Positions 1-5,994 are shown, counted from the first letter of the stretch. The stretch: DNA of 7,326 bases from Candidatus Methanomethylophilaceae archaeon (GCA_007116915.1 SKHQ01000020.1:1-7326); one strand, 5' to 3'. A program made the numbers and translations. Notes: generated from the sequence alone by a model not told the origin.

Positions 1-37
1 CGAGAAGGGTGAGGAGATCAGAAAAATCATTGGGTGA
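1..37 (+). CDS. 3' end of an upstream gene, probably exosome complex subunit Rrp42 (partial)
   Basis: An open frame enters from the left edge and ends at TGA 35-37, giving the C-terminal residues EKGEEIRKIIG. It is too short for a family match on its own. The identity is inferred from gene order: in many euryarchaea rrp4, rrp41 and rrp42 lie directly before rpl37ae and rpoP, so the catalytically inactive RNase PH-like ring subunit Rrp42 is the likeliest product. The Lys/Glu-rich helical tail is compatible with this but not diagnostic. The stop codon sits inside the Shine-Dalgarno sequence of the next gene, five bases before its ATG, which suggests translational coupling. Confidence is high that this is a coding end and moderate for the name. 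Confidence 0.55.
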   Translation, partial: EKGEEIRKIIG

Positions 38-42
38 TTCAA

Positions 43-294
43 ATGGCCAAGAGGACAGTCAAGGCGGGAAGCTCTGGAAGGTTCGGTCCCCGATACGGGG
101 TCAGGGTCCGCAAGAGGGTCAGGGACATAGAGAGCATACAGAAGAAAAAACATGAGTGCCCGTCCTGCCACCACGAGAGTGTGAAGCGTGAGGGATCCGG
201 CATATGGCTGTGCAGGCGTTGCGATACCAAGTTCGCCGCCGCTGCGTACACCCCCGTGCCCAGGAAACTCATTTCCCGGGTGTCCGAGAAATGA
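43..294 (+). CDS. rpl37ae: Large ribosomal subunit protein eL43 (L37Ae)
   Basis: An 83-residue zinc-binding protein of the large ribosomal subunit, shared by archaea and eukaryotes. The family N-terminus is plain (MAKRT..., then GRFGPRYG at residues 12-19), followed by a basic helix and a zinc ribbon with CPSC at 39-42 and CRRC at 57-60. The tail includes AAYTPVP, also typical of the family. I chose ATG 43 because family members begin MAKRT and because GGGTGAT at 32-38, four bases upstream, is a good Shine-Dalgarno sequence. A GTG in frame at 34 would lie inside that ribosome-binding site. The gene follows the probable rrp42 by 5 bases and precedes rpoP by 20, so it is an internal operon gene and no promoter is needed here. 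Confidence 0.96.
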   Translation: MAKRTVKAGSSGRFGPRYGVRVRKRVRDIESIQKKKHECPSCHHESVKREGSGIWLCRRCDTKFAAAAYTPVPRKLISRVSEK

Positions 295-302
295 TCCCCA
301 CC

Positions 303-310
303 GAGGTGAT
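303..310 (+). promoter_or_regulatory. Ribosome-binding site deciding the TTG start of rpoP
   Basis: GAGGTGAT matches the archaeal anti-Shine-Dalgarno end of 16S rRNA closely and lies four bases before TTG 315. The codon just before that TTG is an in-frame stop (TGA 312-314), so the site can serve only a start at 315 in this reading frame. Confidence 0.8.
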
Positions 311-314
311 GTGA

Positions 315-446
315 TTGTACAGATGCGGAAAATGCAACGAGCCTATAAGGACCGTCAACGCCCTGGGCCTTCAGTGTGAGAAGTGCGGATCGAAGATCTT
401 CTACAAGGACAGGCCGAACGTCAAGAAGGTGTTGAGGGGCCGCTAG
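315..446 (+). CDS. rpoP: DNA-directed RNA polymerase subunit P (Rpo12)
   Basis: A 43-residue zinc-ribbon subunit of archaeal RNA polymerase, homologous to eukaryotic RPB12/Rpc10, which in known structures helps hold the Rpo3-Rpo10-Rpo11 assembly platform. The protein reads MYRCGKCNEPI at the start, with zinc ligands C4 and C7, then C21 and C24 (QCEKCGSKIFY), and ends in the family's basic tail RPNVKKVLRGR. It has the usual full length for this subunit. The start is TTG: an in-frame TGA precedes it directly, a strong ribosome-binding site stands four bases upstream, and there is no ATG or GTG before the first zinc ligand. Because it is short and starts with TTG it is easy to miss. It lies 20 bases after rpl37ae and 7 before pcc1, in the conserved archaeal order. 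Confidence 0.95.
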   Translation: MYRCGKCNEPIRTVNALGLQCEKCGSKIFYKDRPNVKKVLRGR

Positions 447-453
447 TACGATC

Positions 454-693
454 ATGTTGAAGGCCACCCTCTTGATGGACTCCAGTGATGCCGAAGCCGT
501 CCTATCCTCCCTCAGCCCGGAGATGGGAAGGGAGGTCCCGCGCAGCCGCGTGAGTGGTCGTGCGGAAAACGGCAGGCTGACACTGGAGTTCGAAGCGGAG
601 GACATCTCCTCCCTGAGGGCGGCACTCAACTCCTACCTGGGATGGATCAGGATTACAGAGGACATAAACGGATTGACAGGTGACGAAAAATGA
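454..693 (+). CDS. pcc1: KEOPS complex subunit Pcc1
   Basis: A 79-residue protein of the Pcc1 family, the small dimerising subunit of the KEOPS complex that makes N6-threonylcarbamoyladenosine (t6A) at position 37 of ANN-decoding tRNAs, together with Kae1, Bud32 and Cgi121. The sequence fits the family in length and pattern: an N-terminal beta strand (MLKATLLMD), a helix with a Ser/Pro-Glu turn (AVLSSLSPEM), two central strands (GRAENGRLTLEFEAEDI) and the characteristic C-terminal helix SSLRAALNSYLGWI. The other KEOPS genes are not in this window. No clear Shine-Dalgarno sequence lies within ten bases of ATG 454. The gene starts 7 bases after rpoP, so translation may be coupled to it. Its stop overlaps the next gene's start by four bases (ATGA). 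Confidence 0.9.
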   Translation: MLKATLLMDSSDAEAVLSSLSPEMGREVPRSRVSGRAENGRLTLEFEAEDISSLRAALNSYLGWIRITEDINGLTGDEK

Positions 694-1046
694 AAGATAT
701 TAGCCCCCAACTCCAGAACCAGATAACCCAGTTCCAGCAGGTCCAGCAACAACTCCAGTCAGTGAGCTCTCAGAAATATCAGATGGACGCTCAGATGAAG
801 GAGATGGAGAGGACCTTGGAAGAGCTGGCATCCACTCCCGCCGACTCCGACGTCTTTCGTAGCGTCGGATCGCTTCTGATAAAGGTGCAGGACAAGGAGA
901 AGGTCAAGAACGACCTGGAGGAGTCCAAAGAGACCCTTGAGATACGCGTCAAGGCATTGGACCGCCAGGAGAAGACCCTCCGCGAGAAGTTCCAGAACCT
1001 CCAGGAGACCATCAACAGGTCCCTGGGCGGCGGACAGGGCAACTGA
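690..1046 (+). CDS. pfdB: Prefoldin subunit beta
   Basis: A 118-residue prefoldin beta subunit. Archaeal prefoldin is a cytosolic alpha2-beta4 'jellyfish' chaperone that holds unfolded proteins and passes them to the thermosome. Visible features are an N-terminal coiled-coil helix rich in Gln (residues about 1-50), the family's conserved central beta-hairpin region with FRSVGSLLIKV at about 56-66, and a second long helix with heptad Leu/Val (about 70-112) ending in a short Gly-rich tail. Length and layout match the beta family. The start ATG overlaps the pcc1 stop (ATGA), with AGGTGA at 678-683 as ribosome-binding site. It seems to be the last gene of the operon, since T-rich DNA and a new promoter follow. 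No DUF3194 gene follows it, unlike some other archaea. Confidence 0.95.
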   Translation: MKDISPQLQNQITQFQQVQQQLQSVSSQKYQMDAQMKEMERTLEELASTPADSDVFRSVGSLLIKVQDKEKVKNDLEESKETLEIRVKALDRQEKTLREKFQNLQETINRSLGGGQGN

Positions 1047-1068
1047 GTCCCGACAAACCCCTAATAAA

Positions 1069-1119
1069 TCCTTTACTTCCATTCCTTTCTAGAATAATAT
1101 AAATACCTCGTAATTTTTT
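1069..1119 (+). terminator. T-rich termination region after pfdB
   Basis: After the pfdB stop the coding strand becomes T-rich (1069-1090 is mostly T with scattered C), and a run of six T lies at 1114-1119. Archaeal RNA polymerase terminates at U-rich tracts without needing a hairpin. The position between operons fits, but the T6 run lies beyond the TATA box of the next promoter, so the exact end of the upstream transcript cannot be placed. Confidence 0.45.
1091..1105 (+). promoter_or_regulatory. BRE/TATA promoter of the ABC exporter operon
   Basis: TATAAATA at 1098-1105 is a near-consensus archaeal TATA box, preceded by the purine-rich AGAATAA (1091-1097) where TFB would bind. Counting about 25 bases from the box centre puts the start of transcription near A1127. 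The mRNA would have a leader of about 50 bases, with AAGGAG at 1167-1172 as ribosome-binding site. The leader contains the short palindrome CCCGTCGGG (1131-1139) just after the predicted start, a possible but unproven operator. Confidence 0.75.
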
Positions 1120-1177
1120 GCTGTTCATATCCCGTCGGGTCAGAGCTGTCAACCAACGGTGAGGACAAGGAGTTTAC

Positions 1178-1897
1178 ATGGATGCACTGGTAGTGAGGGA
1201 TTTCCACAAATCCTACGGTAAGCATGTGGGAGTGGATGGGATCAGTTTCAACGTCAAGCATGGTGAGATCTTCGGACTGATAGGCCCCAATGGAGCCGGT
1301 AAGACAACAACCCTCCGTGTGCTATCGACCCTGCTCACCGTGACCTCCGGCGATCTGGTCGTCTATGGGAAGAGCGTCGTCAAGGAACCGAACGAGGTGC
1401 GCCGCATAATCAGCTACCTTCCTGAGGATGCAGGAGCTTACAAGAACCTTACCGGTCGCCAGTACCTGGATTTCATCGCTAGTTTCTTCGCCAACGGAGA
1501 GGACCGTCGGAAGATGGTTGTCCGGGGCATCGAGATTTCCGGTCTCAATGAACGTATAGACAGCAAGGTCGACACCTATTCCAAGGGAATGACGAGGCGT
1601 CTTCTAATTTCCCGAGCCATAATGACCAATCCCCGGTTCGCCATCCTGGACGAGGTGACCTCCGGGCTGGACGTGGTCAATGCGTCGGAGATACGTCAGA
1701 TAATCAAGGAGATGGCCCGTTCGGGAGTGACTATACTTTTGTCTTCACACAACATGTTCGAGGTCGAGCACCTCTGTGACCGCGTGGCCCTTATCAACAA
1801 AGGGAAGATAGTCGCTGAAGGCACCCCTTCCGACCTCAAGCGCCGTTACAACACGACCAATCTTGAAGATGTGTTCACGAAGGTGGTGAAGGGATGA
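1178..1897 (+). CDS. ABC transporter ATP-binding protein, ABC-2/NatA type
   Basis: A 239-residue cytosolic nucleotide-binding subunit that powers the permease encoded next. Domains in order: Walker A GPNGAGKT at residues 36-43; a Q-loop region reading YLPEDAG at 80-86, where the usual Gln is replaced as is common in this subfamily; a degenerate signature YSKGM at 134-138 in place of LSGGQ; Walker B FAILDE at 154-159 with catalytic Glu 159; D-loop SGLD at 162-165; and H-loop His 191. The residue after Walker B is Val (LDEV), where most ABC ATPases have Pro. The C-terminal helical tail is short, as in NatA-like drug, sodium or bacteriocin-type exporters. ATG 1178 has AAGGAG five bases upstream. 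The substrate cannot be inferred. It overlaps the permease gene by four bases. Confidence 0.93.
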   Translation: MDALVVRDFHKSYGKHVGVDGISFNVKHGEIFGLIGPNGAGKTTTLRVLSTLLTVTSGDLVVYGKSVVKEPNEVRRIISYLPEDAGAYKNLTGRQYLDFIASFFANGEDRRKMVVRGIEISGLNERIDSKVDTYSKGMTRRLLISRAIMTNPRFAILDEVTSGLDVVNASEIRQIIKEMARSGVTILLSSHNMFEVEHLCDRVALINKGKIVAEGTPSDLKRRYNTTNLEDVFTKVVKG

Positions 1898-3186
1898 GTC
1901 ACATACTGAGCCTGATCAAGAAGGAGCTCCGTGAGCTCCTGACACCAGCCACCATACTGCCGATAGTAATAGTGGCCCTACTCTTCGCATCATTGGGAGG
2001 CCTCACGGGCGGAGCGGTGGAGGATGCTCTGACCGCTCCACCGAAAATCGCCATGGTGAACATGGATGATGGGGATTTCTCACAGATATATCTCGACGTG
2101 CTTGCGGATTTCGACGATCCTCTTGTATTCTACAGTTCAGAAGAATCCGATATCGAGGCCGCCTTGGCAGAGATGAAAGCCGAAGGTGCAATGGCCACAA
2201 TTGTGATAGGTTCTGACTACTCCAGCACCATTGAGAACGGCAGCCGGGCCAATATCACCATCTACTGGAACATGGTGGGCGCGGGAATGTTCAGCTCCAT
2301 GTCCACCGCGCCTGTTGACATGATGATCATTAACGTATCGACCCAGACCACCCATAAGCTCATCGAATCCGGGATGCCAGGGGAGGATTCTGGGATCATA
2401 ACCTCTCCCATAAGTTACGAATCGACCACCTTCCTCGGCGACAAGGAGCTGGTCGGAGTGGGCCCCGCCGAGGTGTCCGCCTTCCTGCAAGGGCAGTCAT
2501 TTATGATGCCCCTTCTAATCATGATCGTCATCGTGATGTTGGGAGGCATAATCATCTCCTCAATGGGACAGGAGAAGGAGAACAAGACCCTGGAGACTCT
2601 GTTGACCCTCCCTGTGAGCCGGACTACAATCGTGAGCGGTAAGCTCATCGGATCCGCGATTGTCGGTCTGATCTTCGCCGGAGTCTACATGCTGGGCATG
2701 AACTACTACATGGAGGGCCTTATGTCCATGGCTCAGGATATGGAGTTGGCCGAGTTGAAGCTGGGCATCACGGAGACCGCCATAGTCGGCCTTATGGTGG
2801 CATTGGCGATCCTGTGCGCCCTCGGATTATGTATGATACTGGGAGCATTCGCCAAGAACTACAAGGCGGCACAGAGCCTTACGATACCCATCAGCTTTCT
2901 CGCCGTAATACCGTTCTTCGTGGTCATGTTCACCGATTTCGTAAATCTGCCTCTGATGGCGCAGGTCGTACTGTTCATCATACCGTTCACCCATCCCATG
3001 ATGGCCATGAACAACATGATCATGGGCAACTACGAACTCGTATACTACGGGATAGCCTATCTGGTGGCCTTCAACCTGGCGACCGTGATGGTAACCGTGA
3101 GACTGTACAAATCTGACATACTTCTGACCGGACTGGCAACCACTCTCAGCGGCGGGCCACTGGGCAGGCTCATGAGAAAGAGATGA
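1894..3186 (+). CDS. ABC-2 type transporter permease (NatB-like)
   Basis: A 430-residue membrane subunit of an ABC-2 exporter. It has a short basic cytoplasmic N-terminus (IKKELRELL), a first membrane helix at about 20-37, then a large hydrophilic domain of about 160 residues expected outside the membrane. Further membrane helices lie at about 203-222, 251-270, 296-317, 329-346, about 355-372 and 383-402. The cytoplasmic loop QEKENKTLETLLTLPVS at 226-242 is the ABC-2 coupling motif (E-x-E-x-x-T-L-E-x-L-L) and fixes the family. This layout, one helix plus an external domain plus a C-terminal helical bundle, matches NatB, YhaP and related exporters. The start overlaps the ATPase stop (ATGA), so the two are made in matched amounts. 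The substrate is unknown; sodium, lipid-like or toxic compounds are all possible. Confidence 0.92.
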   Translation: MSHILSLIKKELRELLTPATILPIVIVALLFASLGGLTGGAVEDALTAPPKIAMVNMDDGDFSQIYLDVLADFDDPLVFYSSEESDIEAALAEMKAEGAMATIVIGSDYSSTIENGSRANITIYWNMVGAGMFSSMSTAPVDMMIINVSTQTTHKLIESGMPGEDSGIITSPISYESTTFLGDKELVGVGPAEVSAFLQGQSFMMPLLIMIVIVMLGGIIISSMGQEKENKTLETLLTLPVSRTTIVSGKLIGSAIVGLIFAGVYMLGMNYYMEGLMSMAQDMELAELKLGITETAIVGLMVALAILCALGLCMILGAFAKNYKAAQSLTIPISFLAVIPFFVVMFTDFVNLPLMAQVVLFIIPFTHPMMAMNNMIMGNYELVYYGIAYLVAFNLATVMVTVRLYKSDILLTGLATTLSGGPLGRLMRKR

Positions 3187-3246
3187 CCTTCTTTCCATTT
3201 ACTTTAACTGCAAAACAACAAAATACCCTGTGGACATCAGAACATC
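3187..3246 (+). other. Short intergenic spacer with T-rich terminator and weak promoter candidates
   Basis: Sixty bases separate the permease from the phosphoesterase. The first twenty are pyrimidine-rich (3187-3206), a plausible termination tract. Two weak TATA-like stretches are visible: TTTACTTTAA at 3198-3207 and AAAATA near 3219-3224. The first would give a leader of about 18 bases and the second an almost leaderless message. Neither is a good match to consensus, and there is no convincing Shine-Dalgarno sequence before ATG 3247. Readthrough from the exporter operon cannot be excluded. Confidence 0.35.
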
Positions 3247-4212
3247 ATGCGTGAGCTCATCAACGCCTTGACAGGCAGCCGCAAAGCGATCCTCATACAC
3301 AGCAACGCCGACCCTGACGCCCTCGGTTCAGCCTATGCGTTGTCCGAGTGTTTCCCTCCTGCGGACATCCATGCCCCTGGAGGCCTCGATAGGTCGGGGA
3401 AATCGTTGCAGAACGCCTTTGACATAGAGCTCGCACCTGCTTACAATCCTGATGATTACGAACTCACCGTGGTCGTTGACACCTCCTCGCCCGAACAGCT
3501 GCATCCTCTTGAGGGAGTCCCTGCTGGCTCGGTGGTTATAGATCATCATATGCCTAACGAACGTTGGCCGGGCATGATCTATCATTGTGATGACTCCAAG
3601 AGCTCATGCGCCGAGATAATCGCGGACCTGATAGACGAGGCGGGACTGGATATGGGGCGCGATGTTGCCATGGCGCTGATGGTCGGCATGCTCACTGACA
3701 GCGGTCATTTCCAACACGGCAATGCCGCCCTTATGCACCGGTTCGCATCGCTCATGGAGGAGCATTCCATAGCTCCCGATGAAGTCATGGCAGTCACCAG
3801 GGCAGACACAGTCATCTCAGAGAGGGCGGCGGTGTTGAAGGGAGTGTCGAGGTCAAAGTTCGACAGGGTTGGGAACTATGTGGTGGCCATTTCCTATGGA
3901 AGCTCCTACGAATCATCGATATGCCGCGCCCTGTTGAACAGTGGTGCCGACGTGGCCTTCGTGGGTTCGCAACGTGATGAGCGTTTCCGTCTCAGTGCCC
4001 GTTGCTCTCAGGATTTGGTCCGCGGAGGTTTCCATCTGGGACGTATACTGGATGAAATAGGCGGGGAGACGCAGAACGAGGGCGGAGGACATGGTGGCGC
4101 CGCCGGTATGACCGGCGTGGGTGATGTGGAGGCGATACTCCACATATGCATGAAGAGGTCCATGTCCCTGTTCAGGGATATGCGCGACCGTTCAGCGTCC
4201 CAAAGACTTTAG
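3247..4212 (+). CDS. DHH/DHHA1 family phosphoesterase (NrnA/RecJ-like)
   Basis: A 321-residue two-domain phosphoesterase. The N-terminal DHH domain carries the metal-binding motifs: HSNADPDALGS at residues 18-28 (motif I, with H18, D22 and D24), VVVDTS with D78 (motif II), the signature DHH at 99-101 (motif III) and GMLTDSGHF with D151 (motif IV). The C-terminal DHHA1 domain ends in GGGHGGAAG at 279-287, which binds the substrate phosphate. Relatives with this layout hydrolyse nanoRNAs, pAp, cyclic dinucleotide products or single-stranded nucleic acid with Mn2+. The short length and absence of other domains resemble NrnA more than RecJ or the GdpP/Pde type. The exact substrate is not readable. 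The stop lies within the convergent tyrS, with 21 bases shared. Confidence 0.88.
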   Translation: MRELINALTGSRKAILIHSNADPDALGSAYALSECFPPADIHAPGGLDRSGKSLQNAFDIELAPAYNPDDYELTVVVDTSSPEQLHPLEGVPAGSVVIDHHMPNERWPGMIYHCDDSKSSCAEIIADLIDEAGLDMGRDVAMALMVGMLTDSGHFQHGNAALMHRFASLMEEHSIAPDEVMAVTRADTVISERAAVLKGVSRSKFDRVGNYVVAISYGSSYESSICRALLNSGADVAFVGSQRDERFRLSARCSQDLVRGGFHLGRILDEIGGETQNEGGGHGGAAGMTGVGDVEAILHICMKRSMSLFRDMRDRSASQRL

Positions 4213-5253
4213 AACGACCTTCATACCCTCGTAGTTCTCGGGTTTGGATTTGAAATAGTCGTCCACCGGGGACAGTATGGATTCCAACGCTGAGGCCACA
4301 CCTTTCTTAAGATCCATGGGATGCAACGCTCCAGAGAAGTAATCGTCACGTAGTGACTGGTAATCCCCGTAGCTGATCGACCCGCCGAATTTCTCAGACC
4401 TGTGGAAATCCAGGTTGTCCAAGCGAGGGAATAGTATGAGACGGCAGAGCATGAGCACAGGGTTCCTGTTCTCCTCTTCGGCCTCCGGAGGGCAGTAGGC
4501 CTTCTTCAGCTTCCTCTGTACGTCCTCGGAGCTGTCATGAATCATTATTCCGCTGTCAGGAGCGCTCTTGGACATCTTGGCGGCGGCGGGGTTCATCCGG
4601 TCACCACCCTTCAGTCCAGGCAGGAGGGGCGTGTGCATGGCGATGGGTTTCTTCCAACCCAACTTGTCAGCGGCGTCCCGGGCAAGCATATGCGCCCTCC
4701 TCTGATCCATTCCGGAGTATGCCAGGTCAATGTCCATGGCGAACATGTCCGTGGCCTGAAGTATGGGATAGAAAAGCTTCGAGGAATCCATCTCAGCGTC
4801 ATCCTCCCCGCGTCCCATTATCGTCATGGCCCTCTTGACGCGCGATAAGGATGTGGCTTTGGCGACCTTGATGACCTTTTCCCAATACTCCATGTCATCA
4901 AGTATGTCACTGGCGTAGCGGTACTCCACCTTGTCGCGGGGCACCCCCAAGGACTCGAAGCAGTCCTCCATGTAACGGGCGCAGATCCTTATGTTCTCAA
5001 GGTCCCCGCCCAGTTTGTCATTGATGTAGGCATGCCAATCGGCCCAGAAAACTGTCACTTGGAAGCCGGCGTCCACAAGGTCGCGTATCTTGGAGGCGCA
5101 TATCAGCCAGCCGATGTGGACCAGTCCAGAGGGCTCGAAACCGATATAGGCGCGAGGGGAACGTCCACTTGCTAACAGTTCCTTTAGCTCGTCCTCGGTG
5201 ACCAGTTCCTCGACGTTCCTGGTCAATAATTGAAACCTCTCCTCCAGGTCCAT
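4192..5253 (-). CDS. tyrS: Tyrosine--tRNA ligase, archaeal type
   Basis: A 353-residue class I aminoacyl-tRNA synthetase that charges tRNA-Tyr. The Rossmann fold starts with AYIGFEPSG (35-43), and the HIGH motif reads HIGW (46-49). The KMSKS loop is exact at 226-230. Residues that bind tyrosine in the Methanocaldococcus enzyme (Tyr32, Tyr151, Gln155, Asp158, Gln173) align with Y36, Y162, Q166, D169 and Q184 here, in YPILQATD and SGMDQRR, which argues for tyrosine over tryptophan. The C-terminal region with LHPMDLKKGVA matches the short archaeal form, which lacks the bacterial S4 domain. ATG 5253 is the first codon of the family N-terminus. No Shine-Dalgarno sequence precedes it, and a TATA box stands so close that the mRNA should be leaderless or nearly so. 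Its 3' end overlaps the convergent phosphoesterase gene. Confidence 0.95.
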   Translation of the reverse strand: MDLEERFQLLTRNVEELVTEDELKELLASGRSPRAYIGFEPSGLVHIGWLICASKIRDLVDAGFQVTVFWADWHAYINDKLGGDLENIRICARYMEDCFESLGVPRDKVEYRYASDILDDMEYWEKVIKVAKATSLSRVKRAMTIMGRGEDDAEMDSSKLFYPILQATDMFAMDIDLAYSGMDQRRAHMLARDAADKLGWKKPIAMHTPLLPGLKGGDRMNPAAAKMSKSAPDSGIMIHDSSEDVQRKLKKAYCPPEAEEENRNPVLMLCRLILFPRLDNLDFHRSEKFGGSISYGDYQSLRDDYFSGALHPMDLKKGVASALESILSPVDDYFKSKPENYEGMKVVLKSLGR

Positions 5254-5281
5254 TTGAATCGCAATCCCAATCAGGAGACGC

Positions 5282-5289
5282 TTATAAAA
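5282..5289 (-). promoter_or_regulatory. TATA box of tyrS
   Basis: On the minus strand this reads TTTTATAA, a good archaeal TATA box in the 48-base gap between the acyltransferase stop and the tyrS start. About 25 bases downstream of its centre is position 5260, only some 7 bases before ATG 5253. With no ribosome-binding site present, a leaderless or very short-leader message is predicted. The bases just upstream (TATCAT, minus strand, 5294-5289) match the half-site seen in the repeats at 6086-6100 and 6266-6297 and share one base with the box. Confidence 0.65.
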
Positions 5290-5301
5290 TGATATTGAAT
5301 C

Positions 5302-5994
5302 CTACATCCAATGCCAATCCACGTCCTCGTGTATCGTCCTGGCGGGATTCCCGGCCACAACGGCACCCGCAGGTACATCCTTGGTCACAACCGCACCGGC
5401 ACCGACCACGGCATCATCTCCCACGGTGACGCCTTTCAATATCGTGGCGTTGGAGCCGATCCAGACATGATTACCGATCGTGACGGGGGCGCTTTCTGAC
5501 ATCCTGACCCCGTCCTTCACTAAAACATGGAAGTCCGTGTCCATTATCCTTACACCCCAGGATATGGCACAGTCCTCGCCTATGGTAAGGCGTTCACGAC
5601 AATATAACGTACAACTCTCGTTGAGGAGACATCTCCCTCCGATACGTACAATAGCTTCAGGACCGATGTTGAAACGGGCCCCGGGCCCTATGACGGTGCC
5701 ATTGCCTATGAACAGCCTCGAACCGCCCATCATGGTGATGATGCTGCGGGACCCTGCCAGTTTCGCCGAGTAGGCCTCAACCATGTCAGGCAGGGCTGTG
5801 AACACAATGCGGCCATCGGTCTCCAGGACCGCCCCTCTTTCACGATGGATCCTGATCGCATAATTACGTATAATCGGGAACTTCCAGAACCTTCTCGGGA
5901 AAAAGCGCAGGCTGCTGATAAGACTCCTGAACCCGGGGACGGGCTCTATAATCGGCATCCTGCTTGACGGATCGCTGTTCATATTAGGGGCCAT
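5302..5994 (-). CDS. Left-handed beta-helix (hexapeptide repeat) acyltransferase
   Basis: A 230-residue O-acyltransferase of the LbH superfamily (WbbJ/maltose O-acetyltransferase-like), probably transferring an acetyl group from acetyl-CoA to a sugar or related acceptor. The N-terminal 80 residues are basic and partly hydrophobic (FFPRRFWKFPIIRNYAIRIHR) and are unlike the repeats. Imperfect hexapeptide repeats then run from about residue 90 to 215 (IGNGTVIGPGARF, IGNHVWIGSNATILKG, VGDDAVVGAGAVV). The motif MDTDFH contains the likely catalytic His 156, and AGNPARTI closes the domain as in relatives. I chose ATG 5994 because GAGG stands six bases upstream and the TATA box at 6064-6073 predicts transcription from about 6043. 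The frame stays open to a GTG at 6060 (252 residues), which lacks a ribosome-binding site. No sugar or cell-surface genes are nearby, so the acceptor is unknown. Confidence 0.85.
   Translation of the reverse strand: MAPNMNSDPSSRMPIIEPVPGFRSLISSLRFFPRRFWKFPIIRNYAIRIHRERGAVLETDGRIVFTALPDMVEAYSAKLAGSRSIITMMGGSRLFIGNGTVIGPGARFNIGPEAIVRIGGRCLLNESCTLYCRERLTIGEDCAISWGVRIMDTDFHVLVKDGVRMSESAPVTIGNHVWIGSNATILKGVTVGDDAVVGAGAVVTKDVPAGAVVAGNPARTIHEDVDWHWM

Noticed and set aside
34..42. GTG at 34 as an earlier start for L37Ae (three extra residues)
   Set aside because: It lies within the ribosome-binding site GGGTGAT and the family begins at MAKRT, so ATG 43 is the start.
188..379. Open frame of 63 codons between rpl37ae and rpoP on the plus strand
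   Set aside because: It overlaps both zinc-ribbon genes in another frame, and its product matches nothing I recognise.
39..629. Long open frame of 196 codons antisense to rpl37ae, rpoP and pcc1
   Set aside because: It is the complement of three well-supported genes, has no recognisable domain, and results from the GC-rich codon pattern.
759..1082. Leu-rich antisense frame across prefoldin beta that looks like a membrane protein
   Set aside because: The Leu/Val runs are the complement of the Lys/Glu/Gln codons of the coiled coils; no promoter or ribosome-binding site supports it.
2827..3198. His-rich antisense frame across the permease
   Set aside because: The repeated His and Gly come from complementing ATG/ATC/GTC codons of membrane helices, and the plus-strand gene is certain.
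4537..4848. Plus-strand frame of 103 codons inside tyrS
   Set aside because: It is antisense to the KMSKS and tyrosine-binding core of a clearly conserved enzyme.
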